Shown here: one piece after another, positions 44,315-55,744 of the stretch | Numbering within the stretch: position 1 is the stretch's first letter | Layout of the letters: each line of letters opens with the position of its first letter | From: Siphonodentalium dalli | Lineage: Eukaryota > Mollusca > Scaphopoda > Gadilida > Siphonodentaliidae | DNA length: 64,000 bases | Direction of reading: 5' to 3' | Assembly: GCA_032622095.1 (NCBI GenBank) | Contig: CP136061.1 | Span: forward strand, 238,254,609 to 238,318,608 | The notes under the pieces: model-generated | The model's database searches: none | What the model saw: the letters and a program-made list of their open reading frames with translations, nothing else | What the model was told of the DNA's origin: nothing | Position numbers and translations under genes: made by a program

Positions 44315-45498
44315 TTAGGACATGGGAATATTATTTTTATTTCGTGACCACGAAATAAATAATTCGTGGCCACGAAACAACTAATTGTGATGTACGATCG
44401 TCAGTCCCATTGTTGTAATGGAAGCGAATATAGATGATCTGGTTGTAATTGTCCAACATCTTGGCATGAGCCACGGCGATTTGAGATAAAGAGTGTTTTA
44501 GGGTGGCCCGTAAAACAAATTAAGTAATAACCCCTTTCACCAACCCGATCCAAAGTTGCCGCCGTCCTGGGGTGGGTTACATAGGCACCCACGACATTCA
44601 GTATATCTTGTGGCCACGCTACAGCACCAATTATACCACATCAAATAAGGGGTCGGGATATTGTATAGGTGTCAGATTTGAACCCATATGGGTAGGCCAT
44701 TTAGGATCGGGGATGATAAAAGCGGGTGAACATTTAGTTTGTCTCAGGGGTCACCCTACAACACACTGTATTCGACCTAAAATGGGGGGTGTGTGCATGG
44801 TACCATGTATGGTCCCCTTTGATCAGTTATCATTTTCGCTCGAGTGGGCTGAAGGTGTGAACATTTAGCTTGCTTTGTGAGCCACGGCACCCTTTATTTG
44901 ATCTATATCGGTCAAGTGACCGAGAAATAATGTGTACCCCATTTGACTCCGTCTGAGTGGCGACCTTTTTGGATCGAGGATGGTTGAAAGGGGTGAATAT
45001 TTATAAGCTTGTATTGGGCACACCCTACAAAACCCCTTATTCGACTTAAATCGGCCAATATGCCGAGAGAAATGGCATTCCAATTCGATCCCTTGGCCTT
45101 GTGGTAAAAATTAATGAAATTCAGTTTGTCTTGGAGCCATGCACCTGACCCGTGTTTCCCCGTTCTTTCTGGACTAGTTTATATAGGACGCCCAAATACC
45201 CATAGAGCCCGGGTCCCACACCATAAGGGGTTTATAGTAGCTTCTCTGCGATCGTACACATTGTTTCTAAAAACAGCATCAAGTTAGTGTAACCATACCG
45301 TAAAGGTATCTGGATATATGCAAAGGTCAATCAGTTATTTCGTGGCCACGAATTAGTATTTCGTGACGACGAATTAGTTATTTCTTGGCCACGAATTAGT
45401 ATTTTGTGGCCACCAAATTAGTTATTTTGTGGCCACGAATTAGTATTTCTTGGTCACGAAATACAAAACAAATTCTCATGTCCTAAACCAGCCACCGT
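44315..45498. mobile_element. Foldback element F2, sister of F1 with a different palindrome
   Basis: The left end TTAGGACATGGGAATATTAT leads into ATTTCGTGACCACGAAAT. The right arm (45,333-45,470) has about six units of about 23 bp with the palindrome ATTTCGTGGCCACGAAAT and ends CTCATGTCCTAAACCAGCC then ACCGTA. The end sequence matches F1 (GGTGGCTGG, then AGGACATGGGAAA). The interior carries family E-like sequence (CACCAACCCGATCCAAAG; TTCGACTTAAATCGGC). The left CGGTGGCTGG is lost. Confidence 0.75.
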
Positions 45499-45589
45499 AA
45501 CTTATGGATCATTCTGTTTTAGTATTAAATTTGGAGAAAGCCGACCAGCATCAATGTAACAACTACAACAACTCATCTATGCCAATGAT

Positions 45590-45826
45590 ATGTTTAGCCA
45601 TATAGATGTGGATAGGGCGGTATTGTTTAAAAATGTTAAAGAATGTTATCATGTCCATGTGCATTTTGCTAAATATTGCTGGGCTTATATAGATGGTTGT
45701 TCTATAATTCCTGGTCGGGTTTATTTAAATTGGGAGTTTAAATTATGTGTATCTGATGATAAAGAAAACACTTTCTCCGTCCACTCGATATCTCCCCCGG
45801 GATACATGTTTCACATACTAAATTAA
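45590..45826 (+). CDS. Open frame, 78 codons, unknown; possible relic
   Basis: Protein-like composition with several aromatic residues and Cys (VKECYHVHVHFAKYCWAY, then a region with LNWEFKLCVSDDKEN). It starts about 90 bp right of element F2. No splice-site or family evidence, so it is reported as a weak candidate. Confidence 0.2.
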   Translation: MFSHIDVDRAVLFKNVKECYHVHVHFAKYCWAYIDGCSIIPGRVYLNWEFKLCVSDDKENTFSVHSISPPGYMFHILN

Positions 45827-45839
45827 TATCTTAGTCAAC

Positions 45840-47090
45840 ACAACAAATCTCTCCCTCAAATACTTTGCCACAAGAATAACAATAAATTGTCAGCATAAAT
45901 AGGAAAAAATAGATAGTGTCTATCGTCAGATGGTATTGGTTATGTTCAAATTGTGACACAGATATGAAACTGTACATATTTGTGCCCCATGTGCCATTGA
46001 TCGAGAAACTTAGTCTAGGAAATTACCAGGAATTCACTTGAAATTGCAATTATAGCTTATAGCCTTTATAGGGTCGTAATTCGACGTTTGCGTTTCCGAT
46101 ACAGTTAATACCCAAATGTGAAATTTGAGATGTATACCTGGTCGTCGAAGTGAACCAGGTGTCTTAGTTAAGGTTAGCAACGGTTGCTAATCAAATACCA
46201 CAATTGTGTACTAATCATTCATTGGTATTGCCTTAATTTAGTCAGTGTCTAATCACATGGTGCTGGTTTTGTTCAAAGTTGGGCACATGCATGTCTAAAA
46301 CTATATATGCAGCCATCTTCTGCATATAGGCCACTGATCATTATAAGATCGGGAGACTTTGCTACAGGTCCCGATAGTAGCGATTACTAAGCACCTACTC
46401 GGAATGCAGGAAAATGCAACTATGGACGATAACTATTTTACTCATTAAGCTCTACTTTAGTGGAAATTCGAATTTACTTGATTTTCACAGCTATGCACGA
46501 ATCGTGGAGATTAGCTGTGGTCAGAATATTGATGGTGAATGTTGGGTTTCAGTCGCTGCACTGAACGTAACTGGCGTGGGAAGCGTTTGTTTCTTGTTAA
46601 CATCCGGAATTCTACTCTAGAGGTGTCCAGGTACATAACAAAAATTTGTCCGGATGAGTCATGGGGGTCCATAGGGGTGTACCTAGCTGCCCGACTACAA
46701 AGCCTATACCACTATAGTAAAGATCTCAGCTGCACCGAAATGTCCGTTTTTCAGTAGCACAAATCCTGCAAAAACACAGATTCTCTCAGTGCATGTGAGT
46801 TAATGACAACGAACAACTACCATCTATACCTGTGTATTTGCGACACTACATCCCGTTATGATCAACGATGTGGTTTTAAAACTGTCTAGTCAGTAGACAA
46901 CAAGACAGACAAGACAGTATCAAATAAAACAATGAAATAATATGTAATCACATCGTGAACAGTCTTGTTGTGAATATTTTCATTTGATTCAACAGGCTGC
47001 AAATTATCGAAACTACGAAACCATTCGACACATACTTTTGCCAATTACTGTATCTTGAGGAATAACTATATCATATATTGCAACGAATCA
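45840..47090. other. Little recognised; short frames near 46.4-46.76 kb
   Basis: Overlapping plus frames at 46,414-46,620 and 46,539-46,757 coincide with slightly higher GC but show no motif. Confidence 0.35.
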
Positions 47091-47199
47091 AATCACGGAT
47101 AGTTTCAGTGGGTCAAACACGAATGTTAAACTTCATATATAGTTGCGCACGATTGCCAATAAGTGGTTATTACAGTCAACGTTTGAGCATAACACGAAA

Positions 47200-47560
47200 T
47201 TCTCCATTGGGTTAAGTGTTAAATTTTGATTCCAACTGTAGCCAGCAAAAATCATCTGATCACATCCATTCTTTTTTAAACTACGTCTGTGTTTCATACT
47301 TAGTGCTTTTTATGAATATCAGTACGCGTATAGCATCATACGCAAAATGGCGCCATTTATCCAAAGTGCTAGAATCTCCATAGCCCTCAGTGTTAAATTT
47401 AGATCACAACTGTAGCCAACAAGAATGAACCGATCACATCAAATTTTTAAAAAATACATGTAATTGTCATATCTAGTAGATTGGAGAAGTTTCTAATCGC
47501 ACCGATCACCATAGGCCAGATGGCACCATCTATCGTTTTCTGTAAATACGAAACGCTCTC
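47200..47560 (+). repeat. Two diverged tandem units
   Basis: GTGTTAAATTTTGATTCCAACTG then AGCCA(G/A)CAA(A/G)AAT, here written in parts (TGTTAAATTT, CAACTGTAGCCA), occurs near 47,217 and 47,390. It is followed by GATCACATC and later by AAATGGCGCCAT or AGATGGCACCAT. Confidence 0.55.
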
Positions 47561-47733
47561 TAAATGATGTTGACCCCGATTTAGGCCGACCCGCCAAAAT
47601 TCAAGAATGGAAACAAGTCAATCCTGAAAACACACCTACTAGGCATACATAATCCGTTTTCAGATCGCTTTTAACAAACCAAAAATGCTAAATGACATAA
47701 GGAATCCGACTAATAGTTGTTTTACAGACTTTC

Positions 47734-48740
47734 ATGTTATTTGTCTGTCCATACACCCGTTCACGTTTTGTTTATGTATGTATAACTTCAGTTCTATACT
47801 GTTCTAATGACCGGATCAATGCAATGAAATTTGCTATATTTTGCTTCTCAAAAATAAAGTTCAAGTTCGAATGGCTTGTAAAAGTATGTCCCAACAACAG
47901 GAGAAGTGAATTTCCTTCCAGATACCCCATGCATGTGCCTTCCCCGAAACTAATTAAAAAACGAAGTAAGGAATATCTTTACTATTAAGACAAATAAAGT
48001 CACCCCGGATGGCTAATTTTATAGCGAATAGGTGTGAGTATTTCAACTATCGAACCCAGACAATGCTTAGCTATTCAACAGTCTGCATGTGTTCACTCAG
48101 GTCTTGACCAAACGCACAACCACACATGATGATATTCGTTTAGTTAACTGGATATCCGTTTAGTATTATCCGATAAAGTTTGTATCACGACCTCACGGGG
48201 CGAAACGATACGATACGATACACGTCAACGTTTTTTTATAGTCCTATTCTTTTGACCCACTTTCTTGTCCGTTTCCACGTGAGTGGACCTTTACTCTATT
48301 AACTTATTGTCATATCAGCAAATCTCGCTGAATCATAATTGTTGAAACCAAATATCTGGTCGTATATATAAATATCGTATTGCCACAATACTGGGTCATT
48401 TTAAGTGTTACTTTGGTAAAATTGGAGAACTCTATATTTATCACTAAACGAGCATATATACAATCTTACCAGGACTAAGTATGAAGTATATCTCAAACAA
48501 CATGGCGTCAACTTGAATTTGGGAAAAGAATTAAGATTTCCCATCCCATGTTGAGGTACAATGGTGTTTATCACATAATTTGCCCATAAAAGCAGTTTCA
48601 TAATTATCGATAAGAGACACGTTTAATATCAGCGCGTGCGATGACGTCACATCGTTCTTCAAATGACTTGCGATCGCTGCGGTTTTTATCGTTGTTTTCG
48701 ATGGATTTTCGCATTGCTTCGCGTTTATTTGATCATGTGA
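47734..48740. other. No feature recognised
   Basis: Short frames. A small CGATA repeat is at about 48,205-48,222. Confidence 0.4.
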
Positions 48741-48748
48741 TAAAAAGT

Positions 48749-48890
48749 ATCTCACACTCGTCCTATTTTATACGTAATTTATCAACCTCGTCCACTAAAT
48801 TCTATTTGAGCCTCGGTAAACCTCGGCTCAAATCGAATTTAGTGAACTCGGTTGATAAATTCCGTATAAAATAGAAACTCATGTGAGATC
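48749..48890. mobile_element. Foldback hairpin of about 140 bp
   Basis: Arms CCTATTTTATACGTAATTTA / TAAATTCCGTATAAAATAG and CACTAAATTCTATTTGAGCC / GGCTCAAATCGAATTTAGTG pair around CTCGGTAAACCTC. The outer parts AGTATCTCACACTCGT and CTCATGTGAGATCC pair loosely. Non-coding. Confidence 0.7.
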
Positions 48891-48974
48891 CTCTATTTAT
48901 CCATAAAAATGATTGTCAACATATCGAATATAGTAACTCGGACTAGAATCGTAGCATAATCCAGGCGATATTGG

Positions 48975-49835
48975 TCAACTTCTGCACCCCCTAGGACACA
49001 ACTTCACTCCAATAATTTTCATCATTGATGTCTCCTCTATTGTTTTGTTAACAAGAAAACAAGTTGCCGCAGAGACTCCAGACAAAATGGCGTCCATCAT
49101 GGCGGCCATTTTTGTATATGCACCAGGTCTCTTTGATCGCCGTTATAGTAAAGATATCATAAATGCGATCTTTCCCCCGCTCGATTCGTTATGCTAATAT
49201 ACAACCCTTACAAATTAGCCAAAAATCCGATGCCAAAATCCAATATGGCGGCCAATATGGTCGCCGAAATGTGAAAAATTGCAATTTTATTTACATTTCA
49301 CAAGATTTCGTTTATCTCTGTGGAAAAACATGATCATATTGGCATGATTTTATACATTTATCGTATAGAATGGTCATTTATTAACAAAATGGGGCCATAA
49401 TATACATTCCTTGCCGGATATTTTTGTCCGATATCACGTTTTCCAAAATGTCCGGTATAATCCGGTCAAAGCCGAATCGACGCTGATAACGAAATGTTTG
49501 TTTCGAATCATTGCGTGTTATTGCTATCATAACTCCATCCATGCATATTTATGTCCAGGAGATACCCGGGCTAGGATTCCTCTTATACCTGAGTTGGGGG
49601 GTATTCACCCAAATCCAAGATGGCGGCTTGTCACGACAACTCCACACATGCTTACTACTGTGAGTTGGGAACACTGAGGCGAAGAACAGTCCTTATACCA
49701 CATCCAAATAAAGGTCCCTCAAATCCAAATTGGCGCCCACTATGGCGGACATATTTTGAAAAATCACCGAAAATTCCTCACATTCACATCATTGGGCACT
49801 ATTGTCAAGTCAACTCCACCCATGCTTACAGTTGA
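48975..49835 (+). repeat. Large inverted repeat, outer left arm
   Basis: Paired with 58,935-59,745. Shared inverted phrases include GATCGCCGTTATAGTAA, TTACAAATTAGCCAAAAATC, GAACTGTCCTTATA-type words and CATCATTGGGCA. It carries ATGGCGTCCATCATGG and AATATGGCGGCC words. The arms are diverged but colinear. Confidence 0.75.
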
Positions 49836-49849
49836 TTTGGACATACCAT

Positions 49850-50550
49850 GCAGTATAGCAACTAAGACCAAAAATGTGAGGCAATCGTGCACTTTTGAGT
49901 AGAATCATATAACTTTGTATACGCCTTCGGGGACATCAAATAACCACTTTGGTGGTCATCACAACCACTTTTGGAAATCACCCAATTTTTTGACAAAATT
50001 GAACAAAATATTTTGTTGTTTAATTTTTTTCCATTTTTTTTTATTAAGATGATCACCATGTATAGCAAAATTGTATTTAGAATGTTATTTGGCAGTTTTT
50101 AGTACTATTACTGTTTATAGATGCGTTCAGTGTTCCAGACCTCCAATTACAACAACAACATTTTACACGAAACGCATCTAATCATACCACTTTACTCATA
50201 GCTACACGCAGTATTATTGGAAATCGCACGTGACAAATAAACTATGCTTATGCATACCAAAGAAAGTTATTTCAATGCCAAATCAAACTTCATTCTTAGT
50301 GACCCTCCATATTATTGAAAATAAGCAAATCAATACATAGTATACTTTATTCTACTAACCTCTCAAAATTAAACTATTCGGCTCAAACATTGTTTTATAT
50401 ACTATATATATAGACCATAGAGCAAAAGTGAGATAGGTTTAGTACAGTTTGTCTGAAATCCTGAATGTTCTATAACAATCTTATTTCGAGTAAGACTATA
50501 TAGTAGTAGATCAATAGTATTATAAACACTGTTTACCCAGTAACACCCCT
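49850..50550. other. Unpaired insertion in the left arm, nothing recognised
   Basis: AT-rich, with no counterpart in the right arm between about 53,205 and 53,245. The right arm has either lost this part or the left arm gained it. Confidence 0.4.
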
Positions 50551-50882
50551 TAGTCTTGATAGCAACTGCCATCACATTTGCACAACGCATTACATTTTAG
50601 ATTGGCTTTAGAACAAGTTGAAGTAACTACCTTACATCGCATGCAAGAAATGGTTTTCCAAATCGAAGATGGCAGCCAAAATGGCGACCAAAATTTGAAA
50701 ACTCGCCTACATTCCTTTCCTTTCTTACGATGGGCGTTATTGTTGGGAGAATTACACCCACAATTACATGTTGATATAGAAAATTGATATGAAGTATTCA
50801 TTTGAGTTTGGCAATTGATACTCACATTCAAGATGGCGGCTAAACTGGCGGCCAAAAATTGAAAAGAAGTCGATATTTTCAC
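50550..50882 (-). pseudogene. Cys-rich open frame with a CXC (Tesmin/TSO1-like) motif at its end
   Basis: A minus frame of 110 codons. Its C-terminus reads CSKANLKCNALCKCDGSC, which follows the spacing C-x6-C-x3-C-x-C-x3-C. That resembles half of a CXC (Tesmin/TSO1-like) DNA-binding motif, known in animals and in mobile-element-associated proteins. The rest of the frame overlaps an inverted repeat (50,615-50,885 with 52,935-53,225) and contains ATGGCGGC-type words, so only the final 30-40 residues look like real coding ancestry. The right arm has lost this end. Probably a relic exon. Confidence 0.35.
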
Positions 50883-50885
50883 ATA
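50615..50885 (+). repeat. Inner inverted repeat, left arm
   Basis: Inverse of 52,935-53,225. GAAATGGTTTTCCAAATCGA, CTTACGATGGGCGTTATTGT and ATTGATACTCACA all recur inverted. The 2-kb spacer lies between 50.89 and 52.93 kb. Confidence 0.8.
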
Positions 50886-50889
50886 CTAA

Positions 50890-52850
50890 TTTCAACTTTT
50901 TGTCATAATATCGTTATGTATGAGGAAACGGTCCAGAAACCATCTATTAATTCCAGGTTAAAACGTCTCAAAACGCATAACATAGCTCCTATCCTTCAAG
51001 AAGGACGAAAACCCACAATTAATAATCGCGATGTGGCATTTCGAAATCCATTCTCCACTAAGCGCCAACAATGGCCGTAACCGTATTGCGCCGAATATTC
51101 GTATCAGAACAATTACCTGATAACAGATTCTGAGTCCCTCTAATCATAACATTTCAAACAATTCATATTCTGGTGTCTAGATTACGATTTTAATATTTGC
51201 TAAATATGGGACTTGTGCGTCATACGGTCGATTAGTATACCAGAAGGTGATCTCTATGTATGTCTTTCTCATACCCAATGGGGCTAACCACAAGTACACA
51301 TGTCACTTCTGAATAGATGGTTTTCCAACTTACAAACATAGCGAACGCATTAGCAAACTACGTGGGCAACTTCGGCAGTGTTTCGAAGGTTGATAGCTGT
51401 CTCATACTCTTGGACAAATGCCTATCTACTAAGGAGAAGACCATAATGTACCGACTACCCACATGTTTTGGCCATGGTCGTAAGCAATCTGTGTGACGTT
51501 CCGCAGTCGTCTCGTCGAAGAGCTCCCAACAGAGAAGAAAAACACTCGCGGTGCTAGCTTATGGACATGCGCCATGATAGTGGGAATGAAATGGGGCCAC
51601 GGTATACACCAGCTCTACACCAGGTGAATGTTTCATATAAAGAATGTCATTCGTATCGGTGTTTTTGGTGTGGTAAAATTGTATTTCCACATCCGTTTCG
51701 AAGCCGTTCTAAATCAACTGGGCCAGACGTATAATTTTGTCTGGATAATACCATGCTAGCCTCCCCCAGAACGGTCGGATGGTCCAAGGGATGATGTCTT
51801 TATAGAATGAAGGAATGTGTTGCTGTTATCTTCCTCTCTCGGGGTTAGTGTCAGTATGTGGGCGGTATTACTCAAGAAAATGTCAGGAACTGTGGTGCAT
51901 TTATTTTTAGTCTCCACGGTAATGACCGTAAACGTGGGGGAAACCCTTCAAGGATCGAATGTGACCTTTATGATCATACAGGATAACTTTAGAATATGGT
52001 AGTTAATATGTCTCATGCAGGCAAATGGTCGGAATGGTGATGTTTCCAAGATATCACTTGGTGTACTCAACGTATGTTAAACTGATTGCAATATATCATC
52101 AACGTAGCAGTTCTCAGACTGTTCTTTGCGTTAAACATTTCACCCTTGTGTTTATAGCATTCGTACTTTCTTGAACCATACCACCACCACCAGCGTGAGT
52201 ATGACATATCAACCAACTATCAAAGACATCGTCTTTAGGATTACACCCCAGTCTGGGTGGGGATTATATGGTAGTATCCAATGGTACACGCCTGGTCCAG
52301 TTGATTAAGAACGGCTTCCAACCGGATAGAAAGATACAATCTTAGCATACAAGGAAAGCAAAGCCACGCATGAGATCTTGTCTGAGTCTAAAACATACCC
52401 AAAGAATGGGCGGTGCAGCCATGGTCCAATTTCATTTCCACTATCATGACACATGTCCACAAACTAGCACCGCGAGTTTTGTTAATATCTGCTTGGATTT
52501 GTTCGGTGAGACGATTCCTGGACGCCACCAAGATTGTTCTTAGGATCATCGTCAAGAAGTATGAGTATAGTATGCATAATGGTCTTATACGCCTTAGCAG
52601 AGAGGCACCCGGCAAATGTTAGGCTTTCAGCCTTCGAAGCCATATACAGAAGTTGTCCGGGTACGTCAGTGCGTTCGATAAGTATGTGAATTGATGAACC
52701 ATATATTGAGAAATGGCTGGCTGGAAGATCGCCAGGTGTACATGTTGTTATCCAAATTAGGTCATCAAAGCTGATAAATACGTAGATAGAGAGGTCCTTC
52801 TGAAAGCTAGTCGCGATTAGTAATTGTTGGTTTTCATCCTTTCAGAAGGC
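50890..52850 (-). pseudogene. Spacer with a possible decayed non-LTR reverse transcriptase
   Basis: A minus frame at 52,615-52,388 contains LRTILVASRNRLTEQI, reminiscent of the stretch just before the conserved EEQAGFR region in LINE-type reverse transcriptases. Further down the strand (about 52,270-52,100) PTQTGV and LRTATLMIY-like pieces lie in an order that could be damaged GVRQGC and FADD regions, but frames are broken by stops. A conserved catalytic motif is not visible. This is a weak suggestion. Confidence 0.2.
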
Positions 52851-52934
52851 TACGAGCTATTTTGGAACTAATAGATGGTTTATGTACCGTTTCGTTCATA
52901 CATATCGATATTATGACAAAAAGTTTAAATTTGT

Positions 52935-53245
52935 ATGCGAAAATAACGACTTCTTTTCAATTTCTGGCCGCCAGTTTGGCCACCATCTTGACTGTGAGTA
53001 TCAATTGCATAACCCAAATGAATACTTCATATCAATGTTCCATGTCAACATGTAATTGTGAGTAGAATTCGCGTAACAATAACGCCCATCGTAAGAAAGT
53101 AAAGGAATGTAAGCGTGTTTTCAAATTTTGGTCGCCATTTTGGCCGCCATCTTCGATTTGGAAAACCATTTCTTGCATGAGATGTAAGGTAATTACTTCA
53201 CCTAAGTATTTCCAACTCAACTGTCAGCATGTGTGGAGTTGTATC
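52935..53245 (-). repeat. Inner inverted repeat, right arm
   Basis: Inverse of 50,615-50,885, with an extra piece (53,205-53,245) matching 49,800-49,845. It ends exactly where family D begins (CCAGGGACGTGGCTAG). Confidence 0.8.
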
Positions 53246-53518
53246 CAGGGACGTGGCTAGAAGGTCTCCGTTGGGGTGTCCACTTTGGGAAATTTCAACT
53301 GTACCCCACTTGAATCCGACCAAACACGAGTTTTGCATAATGCCAGTTGCACACCCATTGCACCTCAATAAATAGCCTATATATTCATAAACCATGGATC
53401 TATATATCCGGTATCAGAACATTCAGATATTTGAACCTGAAAATTGCATAAATCCTAACATCAAGTGGTCCAACTCCAACGACCATGGTTCGGCCCGGTG
53501 TCCAAAAATGTTGAAATC
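53245..53518 (-). repeat. Family D, minus copy, part 1
   Basis: GGGACGTGGCTAGAAGGTCT to CGGCCCGGTGTCCAAAAATG. It continues after the inserted T2 element at 54,006. Confidence 0.75.
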
Positions 53519-54005
53519 TTAAAGGTACTCAATCCGTAAAGAGGGTCCCCATCTCAACAGATTCCAACAACAACAGTCTGATCAGAGGGTCCTATATTAC
53601 TATTTCTTTGGCTTTGGGGGTAAAAAATATTTGATTCGAGTCGAGGAACCCATCAAACAAAGCTCAGAGTTATTAGATATTGATTTTTGAAATTTGTTAA
53701 TTGCTCGAGATGAGTACTAATAACTGCCGTCAATTTGGTAACCTGCTCGAGATTTTACGCCAAAACTCTATTCAAACAGACAAGGATGGATAACTCTATA
53801 ATCAAGTGGTAATAATAACGAAATTTTGACTGTCTTCTGGGCCAGAAAGAATTCCCGATAATGAAAAATAATAGATTTCTAAAATCGATATCTAACAAAT
53901 CTGAGCTTTGATGTGTGACTTCCTCGACTCGAATCAAATATTTTTGACCCCCGAAGCCATTGAAATAGTAATTAAGAGGAGTTTTATCGGATTGAGTACC
54001 TTTAA
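53519..54005. mobile_element. TTAA foldback family T2 inserted into family D
   Basis: TTAA at both ends with AGGTACTCAATCCG termini. The flanks join into continuous family D sequence: GTTGAAATC before and CAAGAAAGAAAATCGC after, where uninterrupted D copies read GAAATTTGAACAAGAAAATC (27,836). This shows insertion with TTAA duplication. It contains extra sequence near 53,540-53,580 and GTCAATTTGGTAACCTGCTC near 53,730, so this copy is diverged. Confidence 0.85.
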
Positions 54006-54340
54006 CAAGAAAGAAAATCGCAAAATCCTAGCATCTAGACTTGCCTCAAGCCTTCCTAGATTTGGAAATTTTCCAACTGATGACAATTCCAATGACCACG
54101 TTGACCCAATGTAGGACCATATTGTTTTCTTAAATTAACTAGCAATTTTTGACTGGCCACGGGGGAGGGACCAGGACACAATGTTTCCAAGTGTTCGAAA
54201 TTTCCAAACTGACACCCCCCCCCCCCAAGGTTGGAAAATTTCCAACTAATGGCCATTTCAGTCCAAATTTTGACAAAAAGTAGGAAAATATGCAAATATT
54301 GCTCCAAAAATAATAAATTGTTTGAAAATCAAACTACAAG
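54006..54340 (-). repeat. Family D, minus copy, part 2
   Basis: GAAAATCGCAAAATCCTAGC, GGGGGAGGGACCAGGACACA and GGTTGGAAAATTTCC words follow the D order. C-runs at about 54,215-54,225 and 54,379-54,388. Confidence 0.75.
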
Positions 54341-55690
54341 AACAGCCTATTAGTCCGGGAGCTAATATGGGTACCCTTGCACCCCCCCCCCTGGGACTTA
54401 ACTTCACCCCACTCATTTTGTTCCTTATTATGTTCTTCAACTTTTAAGCAATGTTAACAAGAAAAAAACGTGTCCGTGTAGACTCTAGACAAAATGGCGT
54501 CCATCATGGCCGCCGTTTTTCAGCCCAGACCCTAAGTCAGTTTATGGAAATTATAGCGGGAAAATCTTGTAAAATGTATACAAATGTATATATTTTCGTG
54601 AAGCTGAGACATAATGACACATTTTTGAGCCAAAATTTAAACTCACCATCCAAGATGGCCGCCAAAATGGCCACCGAAAGTTGAAAATATAACATTTTTT
54701 CACAAATGTCTTCTAGATCAATTCATGCTGTTTGGAACTGGTTGAGTAATGCAACTTTATTTTGTGTTTTGTATATTAACTGATCATTGGAGCAACGAAA
54801 TATGCAATTATTGGGGTCCTAACCCCTTCCGATCCCTCAACAATTTGATTTTACATAATGCGGTATAAAATTTCACAAAAAATCACAATTGGGATTCTAG
54901 TCATATTTCAACAAGAAATGAACAGAACTTTGTAATGTAAGTGAGGCATATCATTAACTATTAATATTCCAAATCACTGGAACCAAAATTCTTACTTTGG
55001 CTCAAAATGGCTGCCAATATGGCCACCAAAATATGGAAAATGGTAAATATTACACCAGCGTGTCCTGCAATCGCTTACAAGTTGTGGTTGATGTATAAAA
55101 TTGGCTATTCTGCATTCTATACATTGAATACTAACATGTCTGATGCACCATGGTTAATTGTTACTATTGTCACCCCTGACATCGTCAAAAATATTGAACT
55201 TTTCTCTCAGAAACTTGACATAAATATGGGCAAAAATTCACTTTTCATGTTTGGACCATTTTTTCAGGTAAAATATAACTATCTTTGGATTGAAAGGTGT
55301 TTATTGTTTTGGTCTATTTTAAATGTATCACACTACAGTGTTTATAGACTGAATTGCTCAAGATGGCTTCCAAAATGGCAACCAAAGTTGTAGAATGTTA
55401 ATTTTTTACATATATCCCGAACATTCTCTGCATTATCCGAAAAGGTAGCATATTGTGACTCACTTGGTTATTATACATGTTATTTAATTAACTGACAACT
55501 ACATGTTCTATTCTGGTTGTCTCAGTTCCTTTTGGAGCATGACAAATTCATTTTAAAGTATGCAATTTTGCTGAGAACCTCTTTTGTAATTTTGGCCACA
55601 TTTATTGAAAGGAAATGGGCAGAACTTTGATACAGAACTGAGATGGATCATAATCTTTTAAGCTATTCTGGTCCATTATGATAAAAAAAA
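54341..55690 (+). repeat. Middle inverted repeat, left arm
   Basis: Pairs with 57,900-58,800: GGGACTTAACTTCACCCCAC, ATGGCGTCCATCATGGCCGC, GTAAGTGAGGCATATCATTA and AAGATGGCTTCCAAAATGGC recur inverted. About 400 bp (54,530-54,930) has no partner in the right arm. The plus frame at 55,007-55,393 (128 codons) is within it, and part is open in the right arm too (58,260-58,562), but no motif is seen. Confidence 0.8.
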
Positions 55691-55744
55691 TGTCAACATG
55701 ATACAGTGTGGATGCAAATATCATAGCCAGGGAGTTACTCTATG

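Noticed and set aside
50890-52850. A definite reverse transcriptase gene in the spacer
   Set aside because: Only one short resemblance is convincing to the eye. The catalytic motif is not visible and frames are broken, so I keep it only as a low-confidence relic.
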